Shown here one piece after another: positions 24,446 through 32,799 of a stretch of DNA of 64,000 nt (the first letter of the stretch is position 1; every line of letters begins with the position of its first letter). The translations under genes were made by a program, and so were the position numbers. This DNA comes from Hyphomicrobium sp. LHD-15. GTDB taxonomy: Bacteria; Pseudomonadota; Alphaproteobacteria; Rhizobiales; Hyphomicrobiaceae. The DNA is taken from the NCBI RefSeq assembly GCF_031157355.1, contig NZ_JAVIFT010000002.1:124001-188000 (forward strand), read 5' to 3'. The notes under the pieces were generated by a model, which ran no database searches, was not told the DNA's origin, and saw nothing but the letters and a program-made list of their open reading frames with translations.

Positions 24446-25336
24446 GTGACATCCGTTAAGATCTACGTGCAGTCGGCAGCAGCAGCTCTCGCGCTCGCCG
24501 GCGCCGCTCTCATCACGCCCGCCTCTGCCACCATCCGCACGCCCGCTGGCACCATCTCGACGCCGCTCTTCGGCATCAGCGGCCAGCAGGACTTCAGCGT
24601 CCGGACGCCATGGGGTGGCGTTTCACTTCCCGGCTTCGGCATCTCGACCCCGTTCGGTGGCGTTTCGACCCCCTTCTTCGGTCTCGGTAACGGCGGCCCC
24701 GGCGCCGGCGGTTACTACACCGGCCTGGGCCTGGGCGATCAGCAGGCTCTTTCGATCAGCACGCCGTTCGGCGGCTTCTCGGGTCCTGGCTTCGGCTTCG
24801 GCGCATCCGTCAATTTCGGCCTCGGCGGCCCCGGCTTCCCGCCGGGCGTGGTTCCCTTCTTCGGCCTCAATGGCCATCAGAACCTCGGCATCTCCACCCC
24901 GTGGGGCGGTATCTCCGGTCCCGGCTTCGGCATCTCGACGCCGTGGGGCGGCTTCTCCGGTCCCGGTTTCGGTTTTAATGCCGGGCCGTTCAGCGGCAAC
25001 TTCGGCGGCTGGGGTCTCAACGGCGCACAGAACGTCGGCATCTCGACGCCGTGGGGCGGCATCTCCGGTCCCGGCTTCGGAATTTCGTCCCCGTGGGGCG
25101 GCGTCTCGACTCCGTTCTTCGGCTTGAACGGACAGCCTGGTCAGCCGCAGATCATCCCCGTCATGGTTCCGGTTCCGGTTCCGATGCAGGGTGGCCCGGC
25201 CCAGGGCGGCGCTCAGCCGGTCCAGTGCATGATCAACGCCGTGCCGGCGCTGACCAAGAGCGTGGATGATTGCGAGAAGGCCGGCGGCGACGTTCCGGCG
25301 ACCCGCACCTCCGCCGTCCAGGAAGCCAAGAAGTAA
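24446..25336 (+). CDS. Exported glycine-rich ISTP(F/W)GG-repeat protein 2
   Basis: A 296-residue paralogue of the preceding protein with the same GTG start and leader. The signal peptide (SAAAALALAGAALITPASA) is nearly the same. The mature chain carries many ISTPFGG/ISTPWGG motifs joined by SGPGFG-type links. Unlike protein 1 it ends in a Pro/Val/Met stretch (QPQIIPVMVPVPVPM) and then a C-terminal module with C-x7-LT-x5-C-x2-AGG, shared with the protein at 22689. Arginines in the mature chain are confined to RTPAG, RTPWGG and RTSAV contexts. A surface or matrix role is inferred. Confidence 0.8.
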   Translation: MTSVKIYVQSAAAALALAGAALITPASATIRTPAGTISTPLFGISGQQDFSVRTPWGGVSLPGFGISTPFGGVSTPFFGLGNGGPGAGGYYTGLGLGDQQALSISTPFGGFSGPGFGFGASVNFGLGGPGFPPGVVPFFGLNGHQNLGISTPWGGISGPGFGISTPWGGFSGPGFGFNAGPFSGNFGGWGLNGAQNVGISTPWGGISGPGFGISSPWGGVSTPFFGLNGQPGQPQIIPVMVPVPVPMQGGPAQGGAQPVQCMINAVPALTKSVDDCEKAGGDVPATRTSAVQEAKK

Positions 25337-25345
25337 GATCTACGT

Positions 25346-25380
25346 GAGGTGCCGGTTCGAACGAGCCGGCACCTCTCTCT
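25346..25380 (+). terminator. Hairpin terminator after ISTPFGG gene 2
   Basis: GAGGTGCCGG (25346-25355) pairs perfectly with CCGGCACCTC (25366-25375), followed by TCTCTT. A strong stem, but with a mixed rather than pure T-tract. Confidence 0.7.
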
Positions 25381-25530
25381 TCCGCCCCATCGCACCCAAT
25401 CACATTCCCAAAGCATCTCTCCTCGTTCATGGCGCGCATGCCGCACGCCCTGAGCCCAGCCAGCGATTCCGACGTTCGATGCGCTCGATATCGAGCAAGC
25501 GCAGGCGCCGTAGGTTCCAGGAATAGGAAA

Positions 25531-26640
25531 ATGAGCATGTCTGTCATTCGTTCTGTCGTCACAGCGCTTGGCGCCGCGTGCGTCATTGCGCTCGCCATGG
25601 CCCCTGCCGTGCTCGCCGCGCCCAAGAAAACGCATCTCCTGGCCATGGGCGGTTGCCCGCCCTGGAAAGTCATCGAAGGCGATCCGGAGGCAACCCGCCA
25701 AATGAAGGAATCCTGCCAGAACGACGTCAATGCGATCGTGGCAGGGTTCAAGAAGGCGCTCGCGCTGGACGACGCAAACATCATGACGCGTGTCGACGAA
25801 CAGGCGACGGCTCAAGGCGTTCGGAAAGCGTTTGTGGAGCTGGATGAACGCGAGAAGAGCGGCGACCGCGTCATCATCTACATGAACTTCCACGGCGGAA
25901 ACATCGACGCAAACTACAACGGCTACGACATCGAAGACGAAGTGCTTGCGATGTACACGGCGGTGGAGCCGAAAGACTTCCGGCAAGCTACCATCAACGG
26001 CGACTGGCTGACGATGAAAGCCGTGCGCGATCTCACCAACGAGATCGAAGCCGAAGAAATCGTGCTCATCTTCGAGGTTTGCGAAGTTGCGGCCGGTTAC
26101 AAGAACTTCCGGTACAATTTCAGCCGGCGCAATCAGCGCGACTGGAAGGGCCGCGAAGCCGTCATCTTCACCTCGCGCGGCGATCAGGCTGCGACCTTCA
26201 ACGAGGACGGCACGCTGGCGCTGTTCACCGAACTCTTTTCAAAAGGGCTTGAGACGGCAAAGAGCGGCAACTTGCGCGACATCTTCGAGCAGGCCGCAAT
26301 CGACACGCATCGCTCGCGGCGCGCAACCTGCATGAAGGAAGAAAACCTCGAGAACCTGTTCGACAATCGCTGGGTCTACCTCGACGCCTGCACGCAGCTT
26401 CCCTCGGCGTTCGATCCCTATGGTCTGCTCGACGACATCCATGTGGGCGGCGACACCATCGCCTCGCGCTGGCACGACCTCAAGGATCGCAAGCCGCCGC
26501 AGAAAACTCCGGCGCGCGAAGAAGATCCGTTCGCTTGGGCAAAGGACTACATGGGCGGGCAGACGAGCGGAGCCGTCAACGCCGCTCCCCCGATGCAGAT
26601 GCCGACCATGCAGCCCGCGGGCCCGTACTACCCCTACTGA
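25531..26640 (+). CDS. Exported caspase-like (peptidase C14) protease
   Basis: A 369-residue caspase-fold protein. The ATG at 25531 follows AGGAATAGGAAA; starting here gives a clean signal peptide (SVVTALGAACVIALAMAPAVLA) with likely cleavage near residue 29-30. The catalytic dyad is visible: H121 in VIIYMNFHGGN and C184 in EIVLIFEVCEVAAG, each at the end of a hydrophobic strand as in metacaspases and orthocaspases. The mature chain has five cysteines (42, 62, 184, 267, 287), so two disulfides plus a free nucleophile are possible. The C-terminal tail is Pro/Met-rich and ends PAGPYYPY, similar to the end of ISTPFGG protein 1. An exported caspase beside two repeat proteins suggests it processes them or controls their display; that is inference. 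Confidence 0.82.
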   Translation: MSMSVIRSVVTALGAACVIALAMAPAVLAAPKKTHLLAMGGCPPWKVIEGDPEATRQMKESCQNDVNAIVAGFKKALALDDANIMTRVDEQATAQGVRKAFVELDEREKSGDRVIIYMNFHGGNIDANYNGYDIEDEVLAMYTAVEPKDFRQATINGDWLTMKAVRDLTNEIEAEEIVLIFEVCEVAAGYKNFRYNFSRRNQRDWKGREAVIFTSRGDQAATFNEDGTLALFTELFSKGLETAKSGNLRDIFEQAAIDTHRSRRATCMKEENLENLFDNRWVYLDACTQLPSAFDPYGLLDDIHVGGDTIASRWHDLKDRKPPQKTPAREEDPFAWAKDYMGGQTSGAVNAAPPMQMPTMQPAGPYYPY

Positions 26641-26665
26641 GGTTCGGAAACGAACGAAACGAAAG

Positions 26666-26700
26666 GGGCCGCGCGCAACTGCTCGCGGCCCTCATGCTTT
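26666..26700 (+). terminator. Terminator after the caspase-like gene
   Basis: GGGCCGCG (26666-26673) pairs with CGCGGCCC (26684-26691), followed by TCATGCTTT. It closes the exported-protein cluster. Confidence 0.75.
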
Positions 26701-27105
26701 CCGCTCAATCTTTCAGCATTGGTGCAGCTTGCGGGTGCGCGCGGCACGATGCGCAGCTCAAGGGATGGGTTTCACGACGCAATCGTAGCGGGCCTGCAAC
26801 AGGCGGCGTTCTGTTTTCGCGCTTCGCCGCCGCTTGCCAAGGTCTCGCCCGAATGTACTCGTGTGGTCGGAGTGGGGCCGGTCTTCGCGCGAACAACTGC
26901 CACGTATGTGGGAGTCTCCTTTTTGCGGGGTAGGGAGACTGCAAGTATCAATGTGCGGAGAGGCGCTTCCTCTTCCACACGCGCGTTTTCCGGCCCCATC
27001 TTCTTATCCGAGCCGATGTCTCTCAAACCGCACGGCTCGTGTGCTCGCATCCTGGAAACAAACCCACGCTGGAAAACAGCCGCGTATCGATCGTCGTTGC
27101 TTTAT
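26701..27105. other. Gap after the exported cluster
   Basis: About 400 bases in which I see no gene. A dyad AGTCTCC (26913-26919) / GGAGACT (26934-26940) encloses TTTTTGCGGGG; it could be part of the end of the leftward acyltransferase transcript. Confidence 0.4.
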
Positions 27106-28140
27106 CTATGCCGGAGTAGGCGCCCACTTCGCTGCCGGGACACTTACTGCTCTGCGCGTTGTCGAGATCCATCGCGCGATCGGTCGTTCCATGTACCGAT
27201 ACGAGAGCCACCCTATAACGGGCATAGCTATCAGCATTGCGGCGACCGTTGCCAATCCCGGTACTGGGATCTCGGCCATGATGAGACCGTAAACAATCGG
27301 CCAGTGCCACAGATACGTAGAATAGCTTGCGTCGCCCATCGCTACGAGCGGCCGCGGCGCTTTCCACTTCGGCTCAAGCGAAATCATACCGGCGACGAGT
27401 ATAGCGGCAGGGAAGCCCAGGTAGTAAGGGCGCAGCCCCGCCTTAGCCCATGTATCGCCCATCATCAGGTATGTACCGATGAGCAGCCCTGCAACGCCAA
27501 TCGCAACGGTCGCGCCCGCCGGCACTTTCCATCCTCTATCGAAGTAGAGGTAAACGACAATCCCAAACAGGAAGTCGAGTACTACGGGGAACAGGATTAT
27601 GCCGTAGTTGAAGCCTGTCAGTTGGGCCCACACGAGGATGATGCCGTATGTGAGCGCGAAACTGCCGAGTGCCAAGCGAAGAAACTTCGGTGGAGTGATC
27701 AAGATAAGGGCTGCGATGAGAGCATAGAACCAAACTTCAAACCGCAACGTCCATGCGACCGAGACAATCGGGTTGTCGCCGGACAGCGTTATGACTTCCC
27801 AAAGAGAGAACGGCTTTCCCCAGGAGATCGAGCCGGTGATGTAGAAGGCCAACGGTATCGATGCCGCGAGCACGATCCAGTACAGGGGGAATATTCTGGC
27901 CACACGGTTGAATCCGAAGTCTGCTGCACCGAGCAGTCTACCGTTGCGCCCGGATGCTGCGACAGCCGACTTTGAAATGACGTAGCCCGAGATCACGAAA
28001 AACAGATCTACTCCGGTAAATCCGGCCGCGAAGGCATACTGGCTTATTTCTGGAAGCCACATGCCCCATTGCGTCGTCGCGTGACACAGCACCACGAGCA
28101 TGGCTGCTATGCCACGGAGCATCTGAATGTTTTTTGACAT
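27106..28140 (-). CDS. Acyltransferase family 3 membrane protein (OafA-like)
   Basis: A 344-residue multi-pass membrane O-acyltransferase of the type that acetylates or succinylates cell-surface sugars. The ATG at 28140 follows GAGGGGG at 8 bases. It begins with the family motif IQMLRGIAAMLVVLCHATTQ, which contains the conserved His, followed by GVDLFFVISGYVI, RIFPLYW and WTLRFEVWFYA. Roughly ten membrane segments are visible. No SGNH domain is attached. No polysaccharide cluster is adjacent, so the target is unknown. It stands alone and is convergent with the exported-protein cluster. Confidence 0.9.
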   Translation of the reverse strand: MSKNIQMLRGIAAMLVVLCHATTQWGMWLPEISQYAFAAGFTGVDLFFVISGYVISKSAVAASGRNGRLLGAADFGFNRVARIFPLYWIVLAASIPLAFYITGSISWGKPFSLWEVITLSGDNPIVSVAWTLRFEVWFYALIAALILITPPKFLRLALGSFALTYGIILVWAQLTGFNYGIILFPVVLDFLFGIVVYLYFDRGWKVPAGATVAIGVAGLLIGTYLMMGDTWAKAGLRPYYLGFPAAILVAGMISLEPKWKAPRPLVAMGDASYSTYLWHWPIVYGLIMAEIPVPGLATVAAMLIAMPVIGWLSYRYMERPIARWISTTRRAVSVPAAKWAPTPA

Positions 28141-28276
28141 CGCTGGCCCCCTCAACAGGGGTAGGTGAGTCGGCCGCGATCACGCAAAACAATCCTTGGT
28201 CTGACTATTGTTCAGGATGTGGAAAAGCACATCTCTGAATTTAGACCTTCGAGAGCTCCGCGAGTTGCGCACGCGC

Positions 28277-29260
28277 TCAGCGGACGTCACGCATCGTCAC
28301 GACCACGCTGCCGACCTTGCGTTCTGAATCGACGCGGGCATGGGCCTCCGAGATCCGGTCGAACGCAAAGCGGCTGTCGATGACGGGTTTGTAAGCGCCT
28401 GTCTCGCACAGTCTCTTTAGCTCGATGATATCCTCGGCCCGCTCCGGCGCAGGACCGCCGGCCACCTTTAATCCGCTCGTCATGGATTGGAACGGCGCCT
28501 TGAGCAGGTCGCCAAGCTCGCCGACCGCCAACAACAACCGGCCATTCTTGTTGAGTGCATTTCGGCAGCGCACGAAGGACACGTTCCCGACCGTGTCGAG
28601 AATGATGTCCCAACGCGTGCCACTTCTCGCAAAGTCCGCCGCCTTGTAGTCGATCACCGCATCCGCGCCGAGCGCGCGGGCGAGATTTGCATTGGCGGCC
28701 GAGCAAACGCCGGTGACATGCGCCCCGAAATGCCGGGCCAACTGCACGGCCGCCGAGCCGACCGCGCCGGACGCACCGTTGACCAGAACGCGTTCGCCCC
28801 GCTGCACCTTGCCGACGTCGCGCAGAAAATGAAGCGCCGTTGTGGCGCCGAACGAGATCGCGGCTGCCTCCTCGAACGTGACACCGACTGGTACCAACGC
28901 CATTACGCCGTCCTCGGGCATGGCCTTGAGTTCCGCATGGCATCCCATCCCCGCGCCGCTGAATGCGAACACCTGATCGCCCGGGCGATATCGCGTGACA
29001 TTGGCGCCAACCGCCTCGACGACGCCTGAGAGCTCCGTGCCGAGGATCTGATTGCGCGGCCCGGTCAAGCCAAGGAACACGCGTGCCAACAGCGAGAACC
29101 CTGAGGGGAACCTCGCACCGCGCACGCGCGCATCGCCCGAAGAAACGGTGGTCGCGACGACACGGATGAGCACTTCGTCCGGTTTCGCGACGGGATCAGG
29201 AACGTCGAGAAGTTGCACCACATCCGGCCCGCCGTAGGCCTTGCAGACGGCTGCTTTCAT
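28277..29260 (-). CDS. Medium-chain NAD(P)-dependent alcohol dehydrogenase / quinone reductase-like protein
   Basis: A 327-residue MDR-family reductase. The N-terminal GroES-like fold is at about 1-120 (MKAAVCKAYGGPDVVQLLDV) and the Rossmann fold has VLVNGASGAVGSAAVQLARH. The structural and catalytic zinc cysteines of true alcohol dehydrogenases are absent, which points to a zeta-crystallin-type quinone or enone reductase. It is a single gene, 137 bases upstream of the acyltransferase on the same strand. Substrate unknown. Confidence 0.85.
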   Translation of the reverse strand: MKAAVCKAYGGPDVVQLLDVPDPVAKPDEVLIRVVATTVSSGDARVRGARFPSGFSLLARVFLGLTGPRNQILGTELSGVVEAVGANVTRYRPGDQVFAFSGAGMGCHAELKAMPEDGVMALVPVGVTFEEAAAISFGATTALHFLRDVGKVQRGERVLVNGASGAVGSAAVQLARHFGAHVTGVCSAANANLARALGADAVIDYKAADFARSGTRWDIILDTVGNVSFVRCRNALNKNGRLLLAVGELGDLLKAPFQSMTSGLKVAGGPAPERAEDIIELKRLCETGAYKPVIDSRFAFDRISEAHARVDSERKVGSVVVTMRDVR

Positions 29261-29491
29261 GCTGCGTCCTCGCGATCATCCATCGTCGAGCGCCTGTCTG
29301 ATCGAGCATCAGGGCGGCAGTTAGGCTGGTGGGAATTGGGAGCAGCGGCCAAGCACCCGCACGCCGATGTGTTGGTCTGGTTGTGGCCCTAAGCTGACCG
29401 ACGACGAATTTCGCGCGCGCCGCCGCTATTGGTCGAACAGCAGACTTTGATCTCAACTTTCGCTCAGAACAAAATTTTCATGATGATACTG

Positions 29492-29506
29492 CGGCCCAAA
29501 GGGCCG
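29492..29506 (-). terminator. Hairpin downstream of tRNA-Arg
   Basis: CGGCCC and GGGCCG pair around AAA directly 3' of the tRNA on the minus strand. The T-tract is poor, and AATTTT occurs about 20 bases further on. Confidence 0.5.
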
Positions 29507-29508
29507 AT

Positions 29509-29585
29509 TGGCGCACCCGACAGGATTCGAACCTGTGACCTCTGCCTTCGGAGGGCAGCACTCTATCCAGCTGAGCTACGGGTGC
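29509..29585 (-). tRNA. tRNA-Arg, anticodon CCG
   Basis: Read on the minus strand, the gene starts GCACCCG and ends CGGGTGC-G-CCA, so CCA is encoded. The D arm (GCTC-AGCTGGATA-GAGT), the anticodon arm (CTGCC-CTCCGAA-GGCAG) and the T arm (ACAGG-TTCGAAT-CCTGT) all pair. The anticodon CCG reads the arginine codon CGG. It lies between the reductase gene and polA. Confidence 0.95.
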
Positions 29586-29741
29586 AGTCCAAAATCCGGC
29601 GCCGCGGGGGCCGGGACGCACCTGATAGCGCATTCCGCGACCAGGGGCAAACGGCCTTCTCGGCCGTCCGTCATGAATTGACGGGGTACGGCCGCAAGCA
29701 GGGGCTGACCACGCTGCTTCATCCCCCTATATTGCCGGCCC

Positions 29742-32700
29742 ATGAGCGAAAATTCCTCCAAATCCCCGCGCACCGCCCAGTGTTCCGTCCCTGACGGCGA
29801 CCCGGTTCCGATCGTCAAGGGCAGCCACGTCTATCTCGTGGACGGCTCCGGCTACATTTTCCGGGCGTTTCACGCGCTTCCGCCCCTGACTCGCCCCTCG
29901 GACGGGCTGCCGGTTGGCGCCGTGCACGGCTTCGCAGCCATGCTCTGGAAGCTGCTGGTCGAGACCAAGGCGGCCGATGCACCGACGCACCTCGCGGTCA
30001 TCTTCGATGCCTCGGAGAAGACCTTCCGCAACGAAATCTACAAGGACTACAAGGCTCATCGCCCGCCCGCGCCGGAGGAGCTGGTGCCGCAGTTCCCGCT
30101 GATCCGGGACGCCGTGCGCGCCTTCAACGTGGCCTGCATCGAGCAGCTCGGATTCGAGGCCGACGACCTGATCGCCACCTACGCGAAACAAGTGGTCGAA
30201 GCCGGCGGCGATGTGACCATCGTCTCGTCCGACAAGGATTTGATGCAGCTGGTACGTCCCGGTGTCGTCATGTGGGACGGCATGAAGAACAAGAAGATCG
30301 GCCGCGACGAGGTGTTCGAAAAGTTCGGCGTGGCACCGGAGAAAGTTGTCGATGTGCAGGCGCTCGCCGGCGATTCCACCGACAACGTGCCGGGCGTTCC
30401 GGGCATCGGCGTCAAGACTGCGGCGGAGCTGATCACCGAGTACGGCGATCTCGACTCGCTGCTCGCGGGGGCCGGTGCGATCAAGCAGCCGAAGCGGCGC
30501 GAAAAGCTGATCGAATTCGCCGAGCAGGCGCGCATCTCGCGCGAGCTGGTGCGGCTCAAGGACGATGTTCCGGTGACGGTACCCGTCGACCAGACCGGCG
30601 TGCAGGATCCGAAGGCCGACACGTTGCTCGGCTTCCTGCGGCACATGGAGTTTTCAACGCTGACCAAGCGGATCAGCGACAAGCTCGGCGTTGACGCGCC
30701 TTCGACCTCAGCCAGCCCGGCGAACTCAGCTGATACGGGTGGCGTGCGGACGCCGCCAAGCTTCGCCGGCTCCTCCTCACAAGGAGCGAGTGAAGGGACG
30801 AGAGACGCGCACGGTCCCGGCACACCGGCGGCGGGTGCCGCGATCCGTTCGGCCAAGATCGCCAAGGAACCTTTCGATCGCGCCGCTTATGAAACCGTCG
30901 TCACGCTCGACCGGCTCGCATGGTGGATCGCCGCCGCGCGCGAAGCTGGACGCTTCGCATTCGACACCGAGACCACGTCACTCGATTGCATGACATGCGA
31001 TCTGGTCGGGTTCTCGCTCGCCGTTGCGCCGGGCAAGGCGTGCTATGTGCCCGTCGGCCATCGGGCCGCGGCGGGCGGCTTCGATTTCGGCGACGGCGAT
31101 GGCGTCACGCAGGCCCCGCTCCGCGACTCCCTCGCGCTGATGAAGCCGCTGCTCGAAGATGCCGGCGTGCTCAAGATCGGGCAGAACATCAAGTTCGACT
31201 GCCGCGTGATGCGCCGCTACGGCATCGACGTTACGGCCATCGACGACACGCTGCTGATTTCCTACGTACTCGACGCCGGACGCGGCGGGCATGGCATGGA
31301 CGATCTCGCGCAACGCCATCTCGGCCATACCTGCATCTCGTTCGACAAGGTGCTGGAGCTGGCGCCCGGCAAGAAGGGCGAGAAGAACTTCGCGCAGGTT
31401 CCGATCGAGAAGGCGGCCGAATACGCGGCGGAAGATGCCGACGTGACGCTGCGGCTTTGGCACAAGCTCAAGCCCCGGCTTGCGGCTGAGCGTCTTGCGA
31501 CCGTGTATGAAACACTGGAGCGTCCGCTGGTCCCGGTGATCGCGGGCATGGAGCACGCGGGCATTCTGGTGGACCGCAGCGTGCTGTCGCGGCTCTCGTC
31601 CACGTTCGCGCAGTCACTCGCGCGGCTCGAGGAGGAAATCAACGGGCTCGTCGGGCACAAGTTCAATCTCGGCTCGCCCAAACAGCTCGGCGAACTCCTG
31701 TTCGACCGGCTGCAACTCCCGGGCGGCAAGCGAACAAAAAGCGGGCAGTGGGAAACGCGGGCCGGACTGCTCGACGACCTGGCTGCCAACGAAGATGTGC
31801 CGGAAGACGCGCGCGGGCTCATCAACAAGATGCTCGAATGGCGCCAGCTCTCGAAGCTGCGCTCGACCTATACAGACGCGCTGCCGGTGTTTATCCACGG
31901 CGAGACGGGGCGCATTCACACGAGCTACGCGATGGCCTCGACGACGACGGGCCGGCTCGCCTCGTCCGATCCGAACCTGCAGAACATTCCCGTCCGCACC
32001 AAGGAAGGGCGCGAGATCCGCACCGCGTTCATCGCGGACAAGGGCAACACGCTGGTCTCGGCGGATTACTCGCAGATCGAGCTGCGCGTGCTCGCGCACA
32101 TCGCGGACATTCCGCAGTTGAAGCGCGCGTTCGCGGAGGGGCTCGACATTCACGCGATGACGGCGTCCGAGATGTTCGGCGTGCCGGTGAAGGACATGCC
32201 CGCAGAAGTGCGGCGGCGCGCGAAGGCAATCAACTTCGGCATCATCTATGGGATCTCGGCGTTCGGGCTCGCCAACCAGCTTGGCATCTCACGCGAGGAA
32301 GCCGGGCTCTACATCAAAACGTATTTCGAGCGCTTCCCCGGCATCCGCGATTACATGGACGCCACCAAGAAGCGCGTGCACGAAACCGGCTTCGTCGAGA
32401 CGATCTTCGGGCGGCGCATTCACTATCCGGAAGTGAACACCAAGAACCCGTCGATGCGCGGCTTCCTCGAGCGCGCCGCGATCAACGCGCCGATCCAGGG
32501 CAGTGCGGCCGACGTGATCCGGCGCGCAATGGTGCGGATGGGACCAGCGCTCGCGGACGCCAAGCTCGAAACCGCGCGCATGCTGCTGCAGGTGCATGAC
32601 GAACTGGTGTTCGAAGTTTCGGAGCGGGAAGCGGACAAGCTGATCCAGGTTGCGAAGCGCGTGATGGAAGGCGCCGCCGCACCGGCCGTGCATTTCAGCG

Positions 32701-32753
32701 TGCCGATCCAGGTGGACGCGAAAGCGGCGGCGAACTGGGAAGCCGCGCATTAA
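29742..32753 (+). CDS. polA: DNA polymerase I
   Basis: A 1003-residue repair and Okazaki-fragment polymerase with all three domains. The 5' nuclease is at about 24-310 (VDGSGYIFRAFHALPP; GIGVKTAAELI). The 3'-5' exonuclease starts near 385 and keeps its acidic residues (FDTETTSLD, D408 and E410), so proofreading is likely active. The polymerase has motif A at about 772-780 (ADYSQIELR, D775) and motif C at about 950-955 (QVHDELVFE). The length exceeds E. coli Pol I (928), mainly because of a Ser/Gly/Pro-rich linker at about 320-365 (GGVRTPPSFAGSSSQGASEG), which looks like translated non-coding DNA. Confidence 0.97.
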   Translation: MSENSSKSPRTAQCSVPDGDPVPIVKGSHVYLVDGSGYIFRAFHALPPLTRPSDGLPVGAVHGFAAMLWKLLVETKAADAPTHLAVIFDASEKTFRNEIYKDYKAHRPPAPEELVPQFPLIRDAVRAFNVACIEQLGFEADDLIATYAKQVVEAGGDVTIVSSDKDLMQLVRPGVVMWDGMKNKKIGRDEVFEKFGVAPEKVVDVQALAGDSTDNVPGVPGIGVKTAAELITEYGDLDSLLAGAGAIKQPKRREKLIEFAEQARISRELVRLKDDVPVTVPVDQTGVQDPKADTLLGFLRHMEFSTLTKRISDKLGVDAPSTSASPANSADTGGVRTPPSFAGSSSQGASEGTRDAHGPGTPAAGAAIRSAKIAKEPFDRAAYETVVTLDRLAWWIAAAREAGRFAFDTETTSLDCMTCDLVGFSLAVAPGKACYVPVGHRAAAGGFDFGDGDGVTQAPLRDSLALMKPLLEDAGVLKIGQNIKFDCRVMRRYGIDVTAIDDTLLISYVLDAGRGGHGMDDLAQRHLGHTCISFDKVLELAPGKKGEKNFAQVPIEKAAEYAAEDADVTLRLWHKLKPRLAAERLATVYETLERPLVPVIAGMEHAGILVDRSVLSRLSSTFAQSLARLEEEINGLVGHKFNLGSPKQLGELLFDRLQLPGGKRTKSGQWETRAGLLDDLAANEDVPEDARGLINKMLEWRQLSKLRSTYTDALPVFIHGETGRIHTSYAMASTTTGRLASSDPNLQNIPVRTKEGREIRTAFIADKGNTLVSADYSQIELRVLAHIADIPQLKRAFAEGLDIHAMTASEMFGVPVKDMPAEVRRRAKAINFGIIYGISAFGLANQLGISREEAGLYIKTYFERFPGIRDYMDATKKRVHETGFVETIFGRRIHYPEVNTKNPSMRGFLERAAINAPIQGSAADVIRRAMVRMGPALADAKLETARMLLQVHDELVFEVSEREADKLIQVAKRVMEGAAAPAVHFSVPIQVDAKAAANWEAAH

Positions 32754-32799
32754 TCGACGACTCAGCTATCATTTCCCCCTTGGAATGAGGCTGACTGCA

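Noticed and set aside
23342-25336. Possible CRISPR array because of regular repeats
   Set aside because: The repeats have a 108-base period that keeps the reading frame, have no unique spacers of constant length and no cas genes nearby. They encode protein repeats.
26719-27975. A 418-codon plus-strand frame opposite the acyltransferase
   Set aside because: The minus strand encodes a complete membrane acyltransferase with its signature motifs; the plus-strand product is compositionally odd and has no start-site support.
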